Positions 38,023 to 48,772 of a stretch of 64,000 nucleotides of DNA are shown piece after piece. The stretch is taken from the NCBI GenBank assembly GCA_023440975.1, contig JAEZRD010000045.1, positions 6,529 through 70,528 of the forward strand, read 5' to 3'. How positions within the stretch are numbered: the first letter of the stretch is position 1; each line of letters begins with the position of its first letter. The notes under the pieces were generated by a model that did no database searches, had not been told where the DNA came from, and saw only the letters and a program-made list of their open reading frames with translations. The stretch comes from Methanobacteriota archaeon (GTDB lineage Archaea; Methanobacteriota; Methanobacteria; Methanobacteriales; Methanobacteriaceae). The position numbers were made by a program, and so were the translations under genes.

Positions 38023-39063
38023 ATGGCTGGAATTGTCGGTTATGGAGCATATGTGCCTTCATACAGAATCAAAGTAGAAGAAATTGCAAAAGTCTGGGGA
38101 GATGACCCAGAATCCATATCAAATGGGTTAGTTGTAAATGAAAAATCAGTTCCTGCATCTGATGAAGATACTGCAACTATTGCAGTTACTGCTGCAAGAA
38201 ATGCATTAAAAAGAGCAGAAATTGACCCTCAAAAGTTAGGAGCTGTTTATGTAGGATCTGAATCCCATCCATATGCAGTAAAACCAACAGCTACTATAGT
38301 AGCAGAAGCAATAGGGGCAACACCTGAATTAACTGCTGCAGATTTAGAATTTGCATGTAAAGCAGGAACAGCAGGAATACAAGCAGTAATGGGGGAAGTA
38401 GACTCTGGAATGATTGATTATGGTTTAGCAATAGGAGCAGATACTTCTCAAGGGGCACCTGGAGATGCATTAGAATACACTGCTTCAGCAGGTGGAGCAG
38501 GATATATTATTGGTAAAAAAAATACAATTGCAGATTTTGAAACAACATATAGTTTTACTACAGATACACCTGATTTTTATAGAAGAGAAGGTCAACCCTA
38601 CCCATCACATGGTGGAAGATTCACTGGAGATCCAGCTTATTATAAGCATGTTTTTGGTGCAGCTAAAGGTTTATTCGAAAAAACAGAATCCAAACCTGAG
38701 GATTATGATTATGCATTATTCCATCAACCAAATGGAAAATTTTATATTAGAGCTGCAAGAAAATTAGGTTTTACTCCAGAACAATATAAATATGGGTTAT
38801 TAACTCCAAATATAGGAAATACTTACTCTGGAGCTGTACCATTAGCATTATCTAATGTATTAGATAAAGCAGAACCTGGAGACAAAATCTTTATAATATC
38901 TTATGGTTCTGGTGCTGGTAGTGATGGTTTTGTATTAAATGTTAATGACAGAATAAAAGAAGTTCAAGATTTAGCTCCTAAAACTCAAGATTACATAGAT
39001 GATAAAAATTATGTTGACTATGCAGTTTATGCTAAGTATAAAGGAAAAATTCGGATGGCGTAA
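38023..39063 (+). CDS. Hydroxymethylglutaryl-CoA synthase (archaeal)
   Basis: The 346-residue enzyme joins acetyl-CoA and acetoacetyl-CoA to HMG-CoA, the start of mevalonate and archaeal lipid synthesis. The acyl-accepting cysteine is C112 in [11 protein letters not shown], the general base E80 is in VGSE, and the histidine lies in FHQPNGKF (about H235). [22 protein letters not shown] is the conserved C-terminal region. The ribosome binding site is GTGAT. The thiolase follows 28 bases on, so the pair is surely cotranscribed. It lacks the usual neighbouring DUF35 gene. Confidence 0.95.
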   Translation: MAGIVGYGAYVPSYRIKVEEIAKVWGDDPESISNGLVVNEKSVPASDEDTATIAVTAARNALKRAEIDPQKLGAVYVGSESHPYAVKPTATIVAEAIGATPELTAADLEFACKAGTAGIQAVMGEVDSGMIDYGLAIGADTSQGAPGDALEYTASAGGAGYIIGKKNTIADFETTYSFTTDTPDFYRREGQPYPSHGGRFTGDPAYYKHVFGAAKGLFEKTESKPEDYDYALFHQPNGKFYIRAARKLGFTPEQYKYGLLTPNIGNTYSGAVPLALSNVLDKAEPGDKIFIISYGSGAGSDGFVLNVNDRIKEVQDLAPKTQDYIDDKNYVDYAVYAKYKGKIRMA

Positions 39064-39084
39064 AGGAGAAAAAAATTTAGGTGA

Positions 39085-40245
<1,161 letters not shown>

Positions 40246-40787
40246 AATTAATTCTTTCAATACCTTTTTTTTTATTTTTTTATTTAATATCTTTTTTTTA
40301 TACAACTTTTAATTTTTTCAGGTTTTATTAATACTTTTAAAATTTATAAATTATTGAATAATTATGATTAATAAATTTTATTTTTGTTAATCATTTTTGA
40401 TTATTTAATAAATTAATTATCTAAATGCTATTTGTTCTATTTTTTTAGATTAGTTTAAAAATAAAACTGTTTAGCTCATAAAAGGTGCAGTGGATTTAAT
40501 AATTCATTTAAAATTCATATTATTCACTTGTAAATCTTTAAATGAATTTATTTGGTTTTAAATTTCTGCTTTGAATAAATTATTTTTACAATTTTTTTAT
40601 TTTAGAAAATTTTTTAATATTATTAATATATTAGAGTAATATTTCATACATACTTCATTATTTCCTTAATTATTTTTGATTATAATTTAATTTAAGGTTT
40701 ATTTAACTATTCTAAGCATGTAATGTTTTTAAGATTTAAAACAAAAAAGGAAAAACTTTATTTACTTAAAAGATTAATCTTAGTTAC
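40246..40787. other. AT-rich intergenic spacer with a 12-base inverted repeat
   Basis: The first 40 bases are T-rich and probably terminate the thiolase transcript. AATTCATTTAAA (40501-40512) and its complement TTTAAATGAATT (40537-40548) form a perfect 12-base inverted repeat with a 24-base gap. No open frame is seen, and in particular no DUF35 gene. Confidence 0.45.
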
Positions 40788-41246
40788 ATGTTAATATTAG
40801 AAGCTACGATTTCAGATTTAAGATCAATACTAGAATTACAGTATTTAGCTTATCAAGAAGAAGCTGAAATTTTAGATAATTATAAACTTCCTCAATTACA
40901 GGAAACAGAAGAAGAAATTGAGGAATTCTTTTTTAATGGAATCATTTTGAAAGCTATTGATGATTTGGGTCATATTATAGGATCTGTTAGAGCATCAGTA
41001 GATGGAGATACAGTTCTAATAGATCGTTTAGTAGTTGATCCTAATTTAAGAGGAAATGGAATAGGTACTAAATTACTTGAAGCAGTTGAAAATTTAATGC
41101 CTGATAAAAGATATGAATTTTTTGTATCAGATATTATATCTGGAAATATTGATTTTTATAAAAAAAGAGGATATAAAGAATTTAAAGCAGAATTTATAAA
41201 ACCTGATATAAGAGGCATATATTTTGAAAAAGTTCCAAGTAAATAA
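40788..41246 (+). CDS. GNAT-family N-acetyltransferase
   Basis: The 152-residue protein has a GNAT fold. LIDRLVVDPNLRGNGIGTKLLEAVENLM is motif A with the acetyl-CoA-binding R/QxxGxG loop, and FYKKRGYKEFKAEFI is the C-terminal motif B. An acidic stretch near residue 40 (ETEEEIEEFFF) may bind the acceptor. The acceptor is unknown and no neighbour suggests one. No strong ribosome binding site is present before 40788. Confidence 0.82.
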   Translation: MLILEATISDLRSILELQYLAYQEEAEILDNYKLPQLQETEEEIEEFFFNGIILKAIDDLGHIIGSVRASVDGDTVLIDRLVVDPNLRGNGIGTKLLEAVENLMPDKRYEFFVSDIISGNIDFYKKRGYKEFKAEFIKPDIRGIYFEKVPSK

Positions 41247-41319
41247 TATTAAATTTATTAAACATAGATTTGTACTTTAATAATTTTTTTCTTATTAACT
41301 TAGGTTATGAAAAATTAAA

Positions 41320-42873
41320 CTATTTTTTTAATAATAAATTATCAACAAAATCCATGTCAATATTTTCTTCAACAATTTTTGCTAGTTTTTCAATACTTGA
41401 ATCTTTAGTTGTTTCATAAGGATCTTCACCATTGAATGTGTTGATTCCTTTTTTTTCTCGAATATAATTTAAAAATTCTCTTCTAAAGTTATAATTATGG
41501 AATATTCCATGGAAATAGGTTCCAATAACATTTCCTTCGACTGCTCCATCAAAATCACTATTTTCATTGTTTCCAATACCTTTTTTTATTTTGAATAAAG
41601 GGATTGATCCATTTAAAATTGTTGTTCCTTCATGTAATTCATAACCCTTAATTAGTTCTCCAGATATGTTATCAAATATTTTTACTATATTATTATCTTT
41701 TAATTGTCCATAGTTATGGATTATATCATTTGCAAGAATAGCTTCGCTTTGTTTTACAACTTTTTCGTCTCTTTCAAATTTACTTTCAATATTTAAAAGA
41801 CCTAAACCTTCAATTGTTCCAATACTTGACTCTTTTTTTGATTCATCATAAATTTTTTCGCCTAAGATTTGATATCCTCCACAGATACCAACAATAGGAA
41901 TTTTTTTACTAAGTTCAATAATTTCTTTTGCTTTACCACTTTCTTTTAAAGCAATAGCATCAAGAATAGTGTTTCTTGTTCCAGGAATGATGATTGCATC
42001 CACATCACCGATTTCTTCATCTAATTCAATTAATTTTAAACCAACATCATCTTCGTATTCAAATGGGTCGATATCTGTAAAATTAGCTATTTTAGGGAGT
42101 TTAATTACTCCAATGGTTATAGGTTTTCCTGACTTGAATTTATGTTCATATAAACTAGCAGAGTCTTCTTCAGGTAATTTTAAACTGTGATCATAAGGTA
42201 AAACTCCAAGTATAGGTGCTTTAATTATTTTTTCTATTTTATCTATTCCTGGTTGTAATATATCTAGATTTCCACTAAATTTGTTTATTATAACGGCTTT
42301 TAGTCGTGATTTGTCATATTCGTCTAAAAGTTGGAAGGTTCCTGCTATAGATGCAAATACTCCTCCTCGATCAATATCTGCTACAAGTATTACATTAGCA
42401 TCAGCAAGGTGAGCAATTTCCATATTTGCAATGTCTTGTTCTCGCATATTTATTTCTGCTGGGGAACCAGCACCTTCAATAATTATAATATCATATTTGT
42501 CTTTTAAAATGTTTAAAGATTCGTTGATTGCGTTTAATGCATATTTCCTACAGTTGTGTTGGTAATCGTAGAAATTCATATCTCCTATGGCTTTTCCATG
42601 AATTATTACTTGTGAAGTAAATTCTCCTTTTGGTTTTAAAAGAATAGGGTTCATATGGACACTTGGTTCTATTTTAGCTGCATCTGCTTGAAGAACTTGG
42701 GCTATTGCAATTTCTTTATTTTCAAATGTAGTGAATGAATTTAAAGACATATTTTGTGATTTAAATGGTGCTACTTTATAACCTCTATTTGAGTATATTC
42801 TGCAGAGAGCAGCAACCATTATACTTTTTCCTGCATTTGATGAAGTTCCTTGAATCATAAGACATTTTGTCAT
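41320..42873 (-). CDS. cbiP: Cobyric acid synthase CbiP/CobQ
   Basis: The 517-residue glutamine amidotransferase amidates four carboxylates of the corrin ring. The N-terminal ATPase domain opens with MIQGTSSNAGKSIMVAALCR and has KSQNMSLNSF and VEGAGSPAEIN; VADIDRGGVFAS follows. The C-terminal class I amidotransferase domain has GICGGYQILG with the catalytic cysteine near residue 332 and GTYFHGIF with the active histidine. AAGGATTAG precedes the ATG. It completes the corrinoid theme with cbiD. Confidence 0.96.
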   Translation of the reverse strand: MTKCLMIQGTSSNAGKSIMVAALCRIYSNRGYKVAPFKSQNMSLNSFTTFENKEIAIAQVLQADAAKIEPSVHMNPILLKPKGEFTSQVIIHGKAIGDMNFYDYQHNCRKYALNAINESLNILKDKYDIIIIEGAGSPAEINMREQDIANMEIAHLADANVILVADIDRGGVFASIAGTFQLLDEYDKSRLKAVIINKFSGNLDILQPGIDKIEKIIKAPILGVLPYDHSLKLPEEDSASLYEHKFKSGKPITIGVIKLPKIANFTDIDPFEYEDDVGLKLIELDEEIGDVDAIIIPGTRNTILDAIALKESGKAKEIIELSKKIPIVGICGGYQILGEKIYDESKKESSIGTIEGLGLLNIESKFERDEKVVKQSEAILANDIIHNYGQLKDNNIVKIFDNISGELIKGYELHEGTTILNGSIPLFKIKKGIGNNENSDFDGAVEGNVIGTYFHGIFHNYNFRREFLNYIREKKGINTFNGEDPYETTKDSSIEKLAKIVEENIDMDFVDNLLLKK

Positions 42874-43081
42874 AATATCTAATCCTTTAGTTATTTAGTC
42901 AAGTTTTTCTTTTTTATAGTTATTAAAGTTAATTTTTAATTTAATTAAGTTTATTGGATTTTTTTTTTAATTGAATATATTTGGAACAAAATTTATAAGA
43001 TATAAAAAAGTTATATAATTAATGATAAAACTTTTATGATAATATTATTTACATTTTTTTAATAATATCAAAAAAAAATTA

Positions 43082-43103
43082 AAGTAACAAAAATTAATTA
43101 AAA
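43082..43103 (+). repeat. Direct repeat copy 1, upstream of the lonB TATA box
   Basis: The 22-base unit starts AAGTAACAAAAATT and ends ATTAAAA. A second copy at 43152-43173 differs at one base. This copy ends about six bases before the TATA-like element at 43109-43119. It could be an operator half or an activator site. Confidence 0.5.
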
Positions 43104-43108
43104 GCAAT

Positions 43109-43119
43109 ACTTTTATATA
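43109..43119 (+). promoter_or_regulatory. TATA box of lonB
   Basis: CTTTTATATAT lies about 102-112 bases before the ATG, implying a leader of roughly 80 bases. It is bracketed by the 22-base repeat copies. Confidence 0.5.
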
Positions 43120-43151
43120 TGTATAAAATTTAATTATTAAATGAAAACTTT

Positions 43152-43173
43152 AAGTAACAAAAATTTATTAAAA
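43152..43173 (+). repeat. Direct repeat copy 2, between lonB TATA box and start codon
   Basis: One mismatch to copy 1 in 22 bases, 70 bases downstream. It would lie near or just after the transcription start, where a bound protein would block polymerase. Confidence 0.5.
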
Positions 43174-43220
43174 TTAATAGAATAAAAAATAAAGAATACT
43201 CGAAAAAACAGAGGTTTATT

Positions 43221-45209
43221 ATGAAATTTGAAGAAGAATCAACAATTGAAATTGTTGATGAAAAAGTAGAAGAAGAAAAAGAACAAATAAAAGAAGAAAA
43301 AAAGTTTGTTCCTTCTACAACTAAACCTATGCTTGATTATGAGAATATAGGTAATACTGGAGATATTGAAGTTCCACCTCTTTTAATTGACCAAGTTATA
43401 GGTCATGAAGAATCAGTAGAAACTATTAAAAAAGCAGCAAAACAAAGAAGAAATGTACTTTTAATAGGAGATCCAGGTGTTGGAAAATCCATGTTAGCTA
43501 AAGGAATGTCTGAACTTTTACCTCCTGAAGTATTACAAGATATACTTGTATATCCAAATGCAGAAGATCCAAATAACCCAATCATTAGACCTGTACCTGC
43601 AGGTGAAGGGAAAAAAATAGTAAAAGTCAACAAATCTAATGCTAAAGTTTATGAAGAAAAGAAAATGATGTTAGCAATGTTTGCTGTAGCTGCGGTATTT
43701 GCTCTAGGATTATACTATCAAAAAATATTTGAAGCAATCATAGCAGTATTATTAATCATATTTATAGCAATGCAAATCAAACCAAAAAACAATACTTTAT
43801 CTCCAAAATTATTAGTAAACAATGGAGATAGAAGATTCGCACCATTTATGGATGGAACAGGATCACATGCTGGAGCATTACTTGGAGATGTTAGACACGA
43901 TCCTTATCAATCTGGAGGTCTCGGAACACCAGCACATGAAAGAGTAGAAGCAGGTATGATTCATAAAGCTAATAAAGGTGTTTTATACATTGACGAAATA
44001 GGTACAATGTCAATGAAAACTCAACAAGAATTATTATCCGCAATGCAAGAAAAAAAATATTCCATCACTGGGCAAAGCGAGAATAGTAGTGGAGCAATGG
44101 TACGTTCACAAGCAGTACCATGTGATTTTGTTCTTGTAGCTTCAGGTAACATTAAAGTTTTAGAAGGTATGCACATAGCAATGCGTTCAAGAATTAGAGG
44201 TTACGGTTATGAAGTATTTATGAAAGATTCTATGGATGATACATTAGAAAATCGTAAAAAACTCGTACAATTCGTTGCACAAGAAGTTAAAAACGATGGA
44301 AGAATACCTCAATTCAATACAGATGCTCTAGATGAAATTATATTAGAAGCAAAACGTAGATCAGGTAAAAAAGATTCTTTAACTCTAAAACTCAGAGATT
44401 TAGGTGGACTTGTCAGAGCAGCAGGAGATGTAGCTATAGAAGAAGGTGCAAACTTTGTAACTGCAGAACATGTAATTACTGCAAAAAAATACTCAAGAAC
44501 ACTTGAACAACAAATGGCAGACATGTCAATTGTAATGAGAAAAGAATACAGTGTTTTCAATCCAAAAGGTGGAAAAGTAGGTATGGTTAATGGGTTAGCA
44601 ATCATAGGTGATAGATCTGGAATCGTATCCCCAATTGCAGCTGAAGCCGCACCTGCACAAAGTAAAAATGAGGGAAAAATTATAGCTACAGGTAAACTTG
44701 GAGAAATAGCACAAGAATCCGTACAAAATGTAAGTGCATTAGTTAAAAAATATACAGACAAAGATATATCTGATTATGATATACATGTTCAATTCATACA
44801 AACTTACGATGGTGTAGAAGGAGATAGTGCTAGTGTATCCATTGCAGCAGCAGTAATAAGTGCAATTGAAGATATTCCATTAGACCAATCTGTAGCATTA
44901 ACTGGTTCATTAAATGTTCGTGGAGATGTAATGCCTATAGGTGGAGCAACTGGAAAAATTGAAGCAGCTGCAGAATCAGGAATTAAAACAGTTTTAATAC
45001 CTAGAAGTAACTTAAAAGATGTTATGATTGAATCTAAATATGAAGAAATGATAAAAATTATTCCAGTAGACACTCTTAGTGATGTATTAGAAAATATATT
45101 AATAAGTGGTAGTGAAAAGGATAATTTAATTAATCATATTAAAAAACTTGGCAATCATGTAGCAGAAAAAATCCCTGATAGCAAGATTAAAACTCCACAT
45201 GCACATTAA
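43221..45209 (+). CDS. lonB: Archaeal membrane-anchored ATP-dependent protease LonB
   Basis: The 662-residue protease is held in the membrane by two helices inside the AAA+ module (about residues 150-190, [16 protein letters not shown] and [15 protein letters not shown]). Before these comes the Walker A motif [10 protein letters not shown] (near residue 90) and after them the Walker B stretch [11 protein letters not shown]. The C-terminal protease domain has the catalytic Ser-Lys pair: S536 in GDSAS and K579 in GATGKIEAA. The first 40 residues are a charged tail. AGAGG precedes the ATG. It degrades membrane and misfolded proteins. Confidence 0.96.
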   Translation: MKFEEESTIEIVDEKVEEEKEQIKEEKKFVPSTTKPMLDYENIGNTGDIEVPPLLIDQVIGHEESVETIKKAAKQRRNVLLIGDPGVGKSMLAKGMSELLPPEVLQDILVYPNAEDPNNPIIRPVPAGEGKKIVKVNKSNAKVYEEKKMMLAMFAVAAVFALGLYYQKIFEAIIAVLLIIFIAMQIKPKNNTLSPKLLVNNGDRRFAPFMDGTGSHAGALLGDVRHDPYQSGGLGTPAHERVEAGMIHKANKGVLYIDEIGTMSMKTQQELLSAMQEKKYSITGQSENSSGAMVRSQAVPCDFVLVASGNIKVLEGMHIAMRSRIRGYGYEVFMKDSMDDTLENRKKLVQFVAQEVKNDGRIPQFNTDALDEIILEAKRRSGKKDSLTLKLRDLGGLVRAAGDVAIEEGANFVTAEHVITAKKYSRTLEQQMADMSIVMRKEYSVFNPKGGKVGMVNGLAIIGDRSGIVSPIAAEAAPAQSKNEGKIIATGKLGEIAQESVQNVSALVKKYTDKDISDYDIHVQFIQTYDGVEGDSASVSIAAAVISAIEDIPLDQSVALTGSLNVRGDVMPIGGATGKIEAAAESGIKTVLIPRSNLKDVMIESKYEEMIKIIPVDTLSDVLENILISGSEKDNLINHIKKLGNHVAEKIPDSKIKTPHAH

Positions 45210-45222
45210 AAACAATTTATTT

Positions 45223-45260
45223 AACTATAATTTTTTTTTATTATAGTTCTCTATTTTTTT
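45223..45260 (+). terminator. Hairpin and T-rich terminator of lonB
   Basis: AACTATAAT (45223-45231) and ATTATAGTT (45240-45248) form a 9-base stem around a T-only loop, followed by a T-rich tract. Confidence 0.5.
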
Positions 45261-45403
45261 ATTTTTTTAAAATATTTTACTTACTTCAATAACCTTTAAT
45301 TTTTAATTATAATACTTAATTAAAAACTTATATTAAATAAGAAAATTAAAATATATTATTAATATAAATTTTTAAAAATTATTATTTTTTATATGGTGAT
45401 AAC

Positions 45404-46324
45404 TTGATAATAGGCGGTTCCGCATCACAAAGCTTAGCAGCTAAAGTAGCTAAAGAATTAGATGACACTTTATGTCCATTAGAAACAAAAAAATTTCCTG
45501 ATGGTGAAAGATATGTCAGAGTTAAAGAAGAAGTTGAAGGTGAAGATATAACTATTGTTCAATCTACAGGATTTCCTCAAGATGAACATTTAGTTGAATT
45601 ATTATTTTTAATCAAAAACTTAAAAAGTTTAAATGCAAATAAAATTAGAGTGGTAGTTCCATATTTAGGTTATGGGAGACAAGAATTAAGATTTAAATCT
45701 GGAGAAGCAATATCTGCACAAATAGTTGCAGAATTAATTGAAACTGCTGGTGCAGATGAATTTATAAGCATTAATCTTCATGAAGATTGTGTAAGAGATT
45801 TCTTTAACATTCCAACAATGAATTTATCTGCTATGCCTCCAATTGCAGAATATATAAATAACTTAACCGAAGATCCAATAATAATAGCTCCAGATAAAGG
45901 AGCATTAGGATTTGCTGAAGAGATAGCTGAAATTCTAGATTGTAATTGTACTTATATGAGTAAAGTAAGATTAGGTCCAGATAAAGTTGAAACTTGTATT
46001 GTGGATATAGATTCTACTGAAGCTGAATCTAAAGTAGGTATTAATAATGTTAAAGGTAAAGAAGCAGTTATTATTGATGATATTATTGCAACAGGTGGAA
46101 CTATCGTAAATGCTATTAATATTTTGAAAGAATATGGTGCAAAATCTGTAAATGTATGTTGTGTTCACCCAACTTTAGTAAACGATGCTGTAATAAAAAT
46201 ATATGCTGCTGGAGCGGAAAATCTTGCAGGAACTGATACTCTTAAATCAGATGTAAGTTGCATAACAGTTGCCAAAGTTATCGCAGATGCAATAAATAAA
46301 ATTGAAAAGATAAATACTCATTAA
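45404..46324 (+). CDS. prs: Ribose-phosphate pyrophosphokinase Prs
   Basis: The 306-residue enzyme makes PRPP from ribose 5-phosphate and ATP. The TTG start at 45404 is supported by GGTGAT at 45394-45399 and by the sequence beginning IIGGSASQSLAAKVA. KFPDGERYVRV, VVPYLGYGRQEL and the PRPP loop IDDIIATGGTI are conserved. PRPP feeds mptG, hisA-pathway and nucleotide synthesis. hypA starts 23 bases later. Confidence 0.95.
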   Translation: MIIGGSASQSLAAKVAKELDDTLCPLETKKFPDGERYVRVKEEVEGEDITIVQSTGFPQDEHLVELLFLIKNLKSLNANKIRVVVPYLGYGRQELRFKSGEAISAQIVAELIETAGADEFISINLHEDCVRDFFNIPTMNLSAMPPIAEYINNLTEDPIIIAPDKGALGFAEEIAEILDCNCTYMSKVRLGPDKVETCIVDIDSTEAESKVGINNVKGKEAVIIDDIIATGGTIVNAINILKEYGAKSVNVCCVHPTLVNDAVIKIYAAGAENLAGTDTLKSDVSCITVAKVIADAINKIEKINTH

Positions 46325-46347
46325 AAGATATTATAGGATTTTTTAAA

Positions 46348-46734
46348 ATGCATGAATTATCAATGGCACAAGGAATATTTACTACAGTAATAGATACTGC
46401 GGAAGCTAATGAAGCAACTGAAGTTACAAAAGTTGTTATTGAAGTTGGAAGATTAGCAATGGTTAATCCAGAACAATTGAAATTTTTACTTGATGTTATA
46501 AAAGAAGATAGTATAGCTGCAGATGCAGAATTTCAAATAAATGAAATTCCCGTTGAAATAGAATGTAAAGATTGTGGATATAAAGGGGAAGTATCACTTA
46601 AAGGTTTAGATCACTACGCTCCAATTATAAGATGTCCAAAATGTGATACTCCAAGAATAACAATTTTAAATGGTAAAGATATTATAGTAAAAAATGTTAT
46701 AATTGAAATACCAGATGAAGATAATAATAATTAA
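46348..46734 (+). CDS. hypA: Hydrogenase maturation nickel-insertion protein HypA
   Basis: The 128-residue protein starts MHELSMAQG, whose His and Glu coordinate nickel. The zinc site has two CxxC pairs: CKDCGY and CPKCD. A short insertion between them makes it slightly longer than the bacterial form (about 115). It delivers nickel to [NiFe] hydrogenases together with HypB, which follows after 24 bases. Confidence 0.95.
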   Translation: MHELSMAQGIFTTVIDTAEANEATEVTKVVIEVGRLAMVNPEQLKFLLDVIKEDSIAADAEFQINEIPVEIECKDCGYKGEVSLKGLDHYAPIIRCPKCDTPRITILNGKDIIVKNVIIEIPDEDNNN

Positions 46735-46758
46735 AAAAAATTAATGGAGAATTAAAGA

Positions 46759-47418
46759 ATGCATAAAATAGCAAGTGTTGAAGTAGAGCAAAATATAATG
46801 AAAGCTAATGAAGCTTTAGCTGAAAAAAACCTAAAATTATTAGAAGATAACAATATTTATTGTGTTGATTTTGTAGGAGCTATTGGTTCAGGGAAAACAT
46901 CACTTATTGAAGATATCATAGAAAATGTTGATGAAAGAATTGGAGTTATTGCTGGAGATGTAATAAGTAAATTTGATGCAGAACGAATTAAATCTCATAA
47001 TGCTCCAGTTGTAGGGTTAAACACTGGTAAAGAATGTCATTTAGATGCACATTTAGTTGAACACTCATTAGAAGACATGCCTCTTGAAGATATTGATTGG
47101 TTAATTATTGAAAACGTAGGGAACTTAATATGTCCTGTAGACTTTGCATTAGGTTCTCATATGAGAGTTGTTGTGGTAAGTGTAACTGAAGGAGATGACA
47201 CTGTTGAAAAACATCCACTTATATTTCAAACTTCAGACCTAATAATTATTAATAAAGTAGATATTGCAGATGCTGTTGGAGCAGATACTGACAAAATGGT
47301 AGCTGATGCAAAACGACTTAATCCGGATGTAAAAGTTATAACTTCAAGTTTAAAAGAAGGAAAAGGATTAAATGAAATTATTGAAGTTATTAAAGAACAT
47401 AAACCTGATAATTTATAA
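46759..47418 (+). CDS. hypB: Hydrogenase maturation GTPase HypB
   Basis: The 219-residue GTPase has Walker A GAIGSGKTSLIED, VIAGDVISKFDAERI, a nucleotide-specificity region INKVDIADAVGAD and the metal-bridging cysteine and histidine residues of TGKECHLDAHLV. It uses GTP hydrolysis to insert nickel with HypA. It has no N-terminal nickel-storage His tail. GGAGA precedes the ATG. Confidence 0.95.
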   Translation: MHKIASVEVEQNIMKANEALAEKNLKLLEDNNIYCVDFVGAIGSGKTSLIEDIIENVDERIGVIAGDVISKFDAERIKSHNAPVVGLNTGKECHLDAHLVEHSLEDMPLEDIDWLIIENVGNLICPVDFALGSHMRVVVVSVTEGDDTVEKHPLIFQTSDLIIINKVDIADAVGADTDKMVADAKRLNPDVKVITSSLKEGKGLNEIIEVIKEHKPDNL

Positions 47419-47458
47419 GATATAAATTAATTTTTAAAAAAATAATTTGGTGGTTTTA

Positions 47459-48493
47459 TTGAAAATTTGGATTGATATATCAAATGCTCCTCATGTGCGT
47501 TTCTTTAAAGATGTAATTAAACATCTCCAAGATGAAGGAGAAGATGTAATAATTACAACTCGTCAGTTTGGAGATATTCATAAACTTATGGATATGTATG
47601 GTATTGATTATATTAGTGTTGGAAAACATGGTGTAAGTTTAGAAGATAAACTTAGAGAAAGTACAACACGTGTAACTGATTTATTTGATATCATTGTTAA
47701 TGAAAAAGTAGATGTTGCTGTTTCTAAACACAGTATTGAACTTCCAAGAATAAGTTTTGGGCTTGGAATACCTAGTTTATATATTTTAGATAATGAGCAT
47801 GCTGTTGCTGCTAATAAATTAACTCTTCCATTATGTGATAGAATAATAGCTCCAAAGATAATTGATATTTGGAAATTAATGGAATATGGTGCAGATCCAA
47901 ATAAAATATTGCCTTATAATGGAACTTCTGAATTAATGCATTTTAAAAGTTTTGAATATAATGAAAATATTTTTGAAGATTTAGATTTAAATTTAAAAAA
48001 GAGTAAAACCATTTTTATGCGTCCAGAACCTTCTCTTGCTAGTTATTTGGATGCTGATTGCAGAAAATCTGTATTGTCTCCTGTAGTTGAAGTATTAAAA
48101 GAATATGCAAATATTTTAGTCCTTCCACGATTTAAAGAGCAATCTGAAATATTTGAAGGAATTGAAAATGTTACAATTCTAGAACCTCCTGTTGATACAT
48201 CTAGTATTATTAAAAAAGCTGATTTAGTAATAGGTGCTGGAGGTACAATGAATCGTGAAGCAGCAATCCTTCAAACTCCTGTAATATCATGTTACCCTGG
48301 AACTTGTTTGTCTGTAGATAAATTTTATATAAATCAAGGGTTAATGTATCGTTCTAATAACCTTGATGATATTATCAATAAGGCATTAAGTTTTATTGTA
48401 AGTCCTAATGAACATATTAATGTTAATCATGACGATTTATTTAAATTAGTTTTAGATAATATTTATGATTTAGGAAAAAACGGAAAGCAATAA
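47459..48493 (+). CDS. DUF354 family protein, glycosyltransferase-like
   Basis: I start at TTG 47459 (344 residues), with GGTGG at 47449-47453 five bases upstream; an earlier TTG at 47447 would include it. The product opens with MKIWIDISNAPHVRFFKDVIKHLQ, the DUF354 opening, and near the end has VIGAGGTMNREAAILQTPVISCYPG, which resembles the donor-binding region of MurG-type glycosyltransferases. It probably makes a surface sugar or lipid-linked intermediate in archaea. The role is not known. Confidence 0.75.
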   Translation: MKIWIDISNAPHVRFFKDVIKHLQDEGEDVIITTRQFGDIHKLMDMYGIDYISVGKHGVSLEDKLRESTTRVTDLFDIIVNEKVDVAVSKHSIELPRISFGLGIPSLYILDNEHAVAANKLTLPLCDRIIAPKIIDIWKLMEYGADPNKILPYNGTSELMHFKSFEYNENIFEDLDLNLKKSKTIFMRPEPSLASYLDADCRKSVLSPVVEVLKEYANILVLPRFKEQSEIFEGIENVTILEPPVDTSSIIKKADLVIGAGGTMNREAAILQTPVISCYPGTCLSVDKFYINQGLMYRSNNLDDIINKALSFIVSPNEHINVNHDDLFKLVLDNIYDLGKNGKQ

Positions 48494-48560
48494 TAATATT
48501 TTAAATAATTATTATTTTACATAAATTTTAAGTAGTAATAAAATAAATGTTATTATAATG

Positions 48561-48633
48561 GGGCTGGTAGCTCAGATGGTAGATCGTCGCCTCGGCATGG
48601 CGAAGGCCCCGGGTTCAAATCCCGGTCAGTCCA
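48561..48633 (+). tRNA. tRNA-Ala (anticodon GGC)
   Basis: The 73-base gene has acceptor GGGCTGG with TCAGTCC, including the G3-T70 wobble that is the identity mark of tRNA-Ala, anticodon stem TCGCC/GGCGA around TCGGCAT (anticodon GGC), and T-arm CCGGG-TTCAAAT-CCCGG. CCA is not encoded. Confidence 0.93.
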
Positions 48634-48772
48634 TTTCATTTATAGAGGTTAATTATATTATTAACTAAAGATTAAAGTATTTATAACTTTAATTTTTAAA
48701 ATTCAAATAAATAATCTTTATAAAAAAATATATAAAAAAATTAAATGAATATTAGATTAAGTGTGATAAAAA

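Larger units (their letters stand above)
42874..43220. other. Divergent spacer between cbiP and lonB with promoter and repeats
   Basis: This 347-base region holds the divergent promoters. The plus-strand TATA box and two copies of a 22-base repeat that flank it are listed separately. The remaining sequence is AT-rich with no open frame. Confidence 0.6.

Noticed and set aside
40501..40548. 12-base inverted repeat considered as a terminator or RNA
   Set aside because: Too far from the thiolase stop for a terminator and composed only of AT-rich sequence; kept only as a note in the spacer entry.
44309..44761. 150-residue minus-strand frame inside lonB
   Set aside because: Lies inside the AAA+/protease coding region of lonB with normal conserved motifs.
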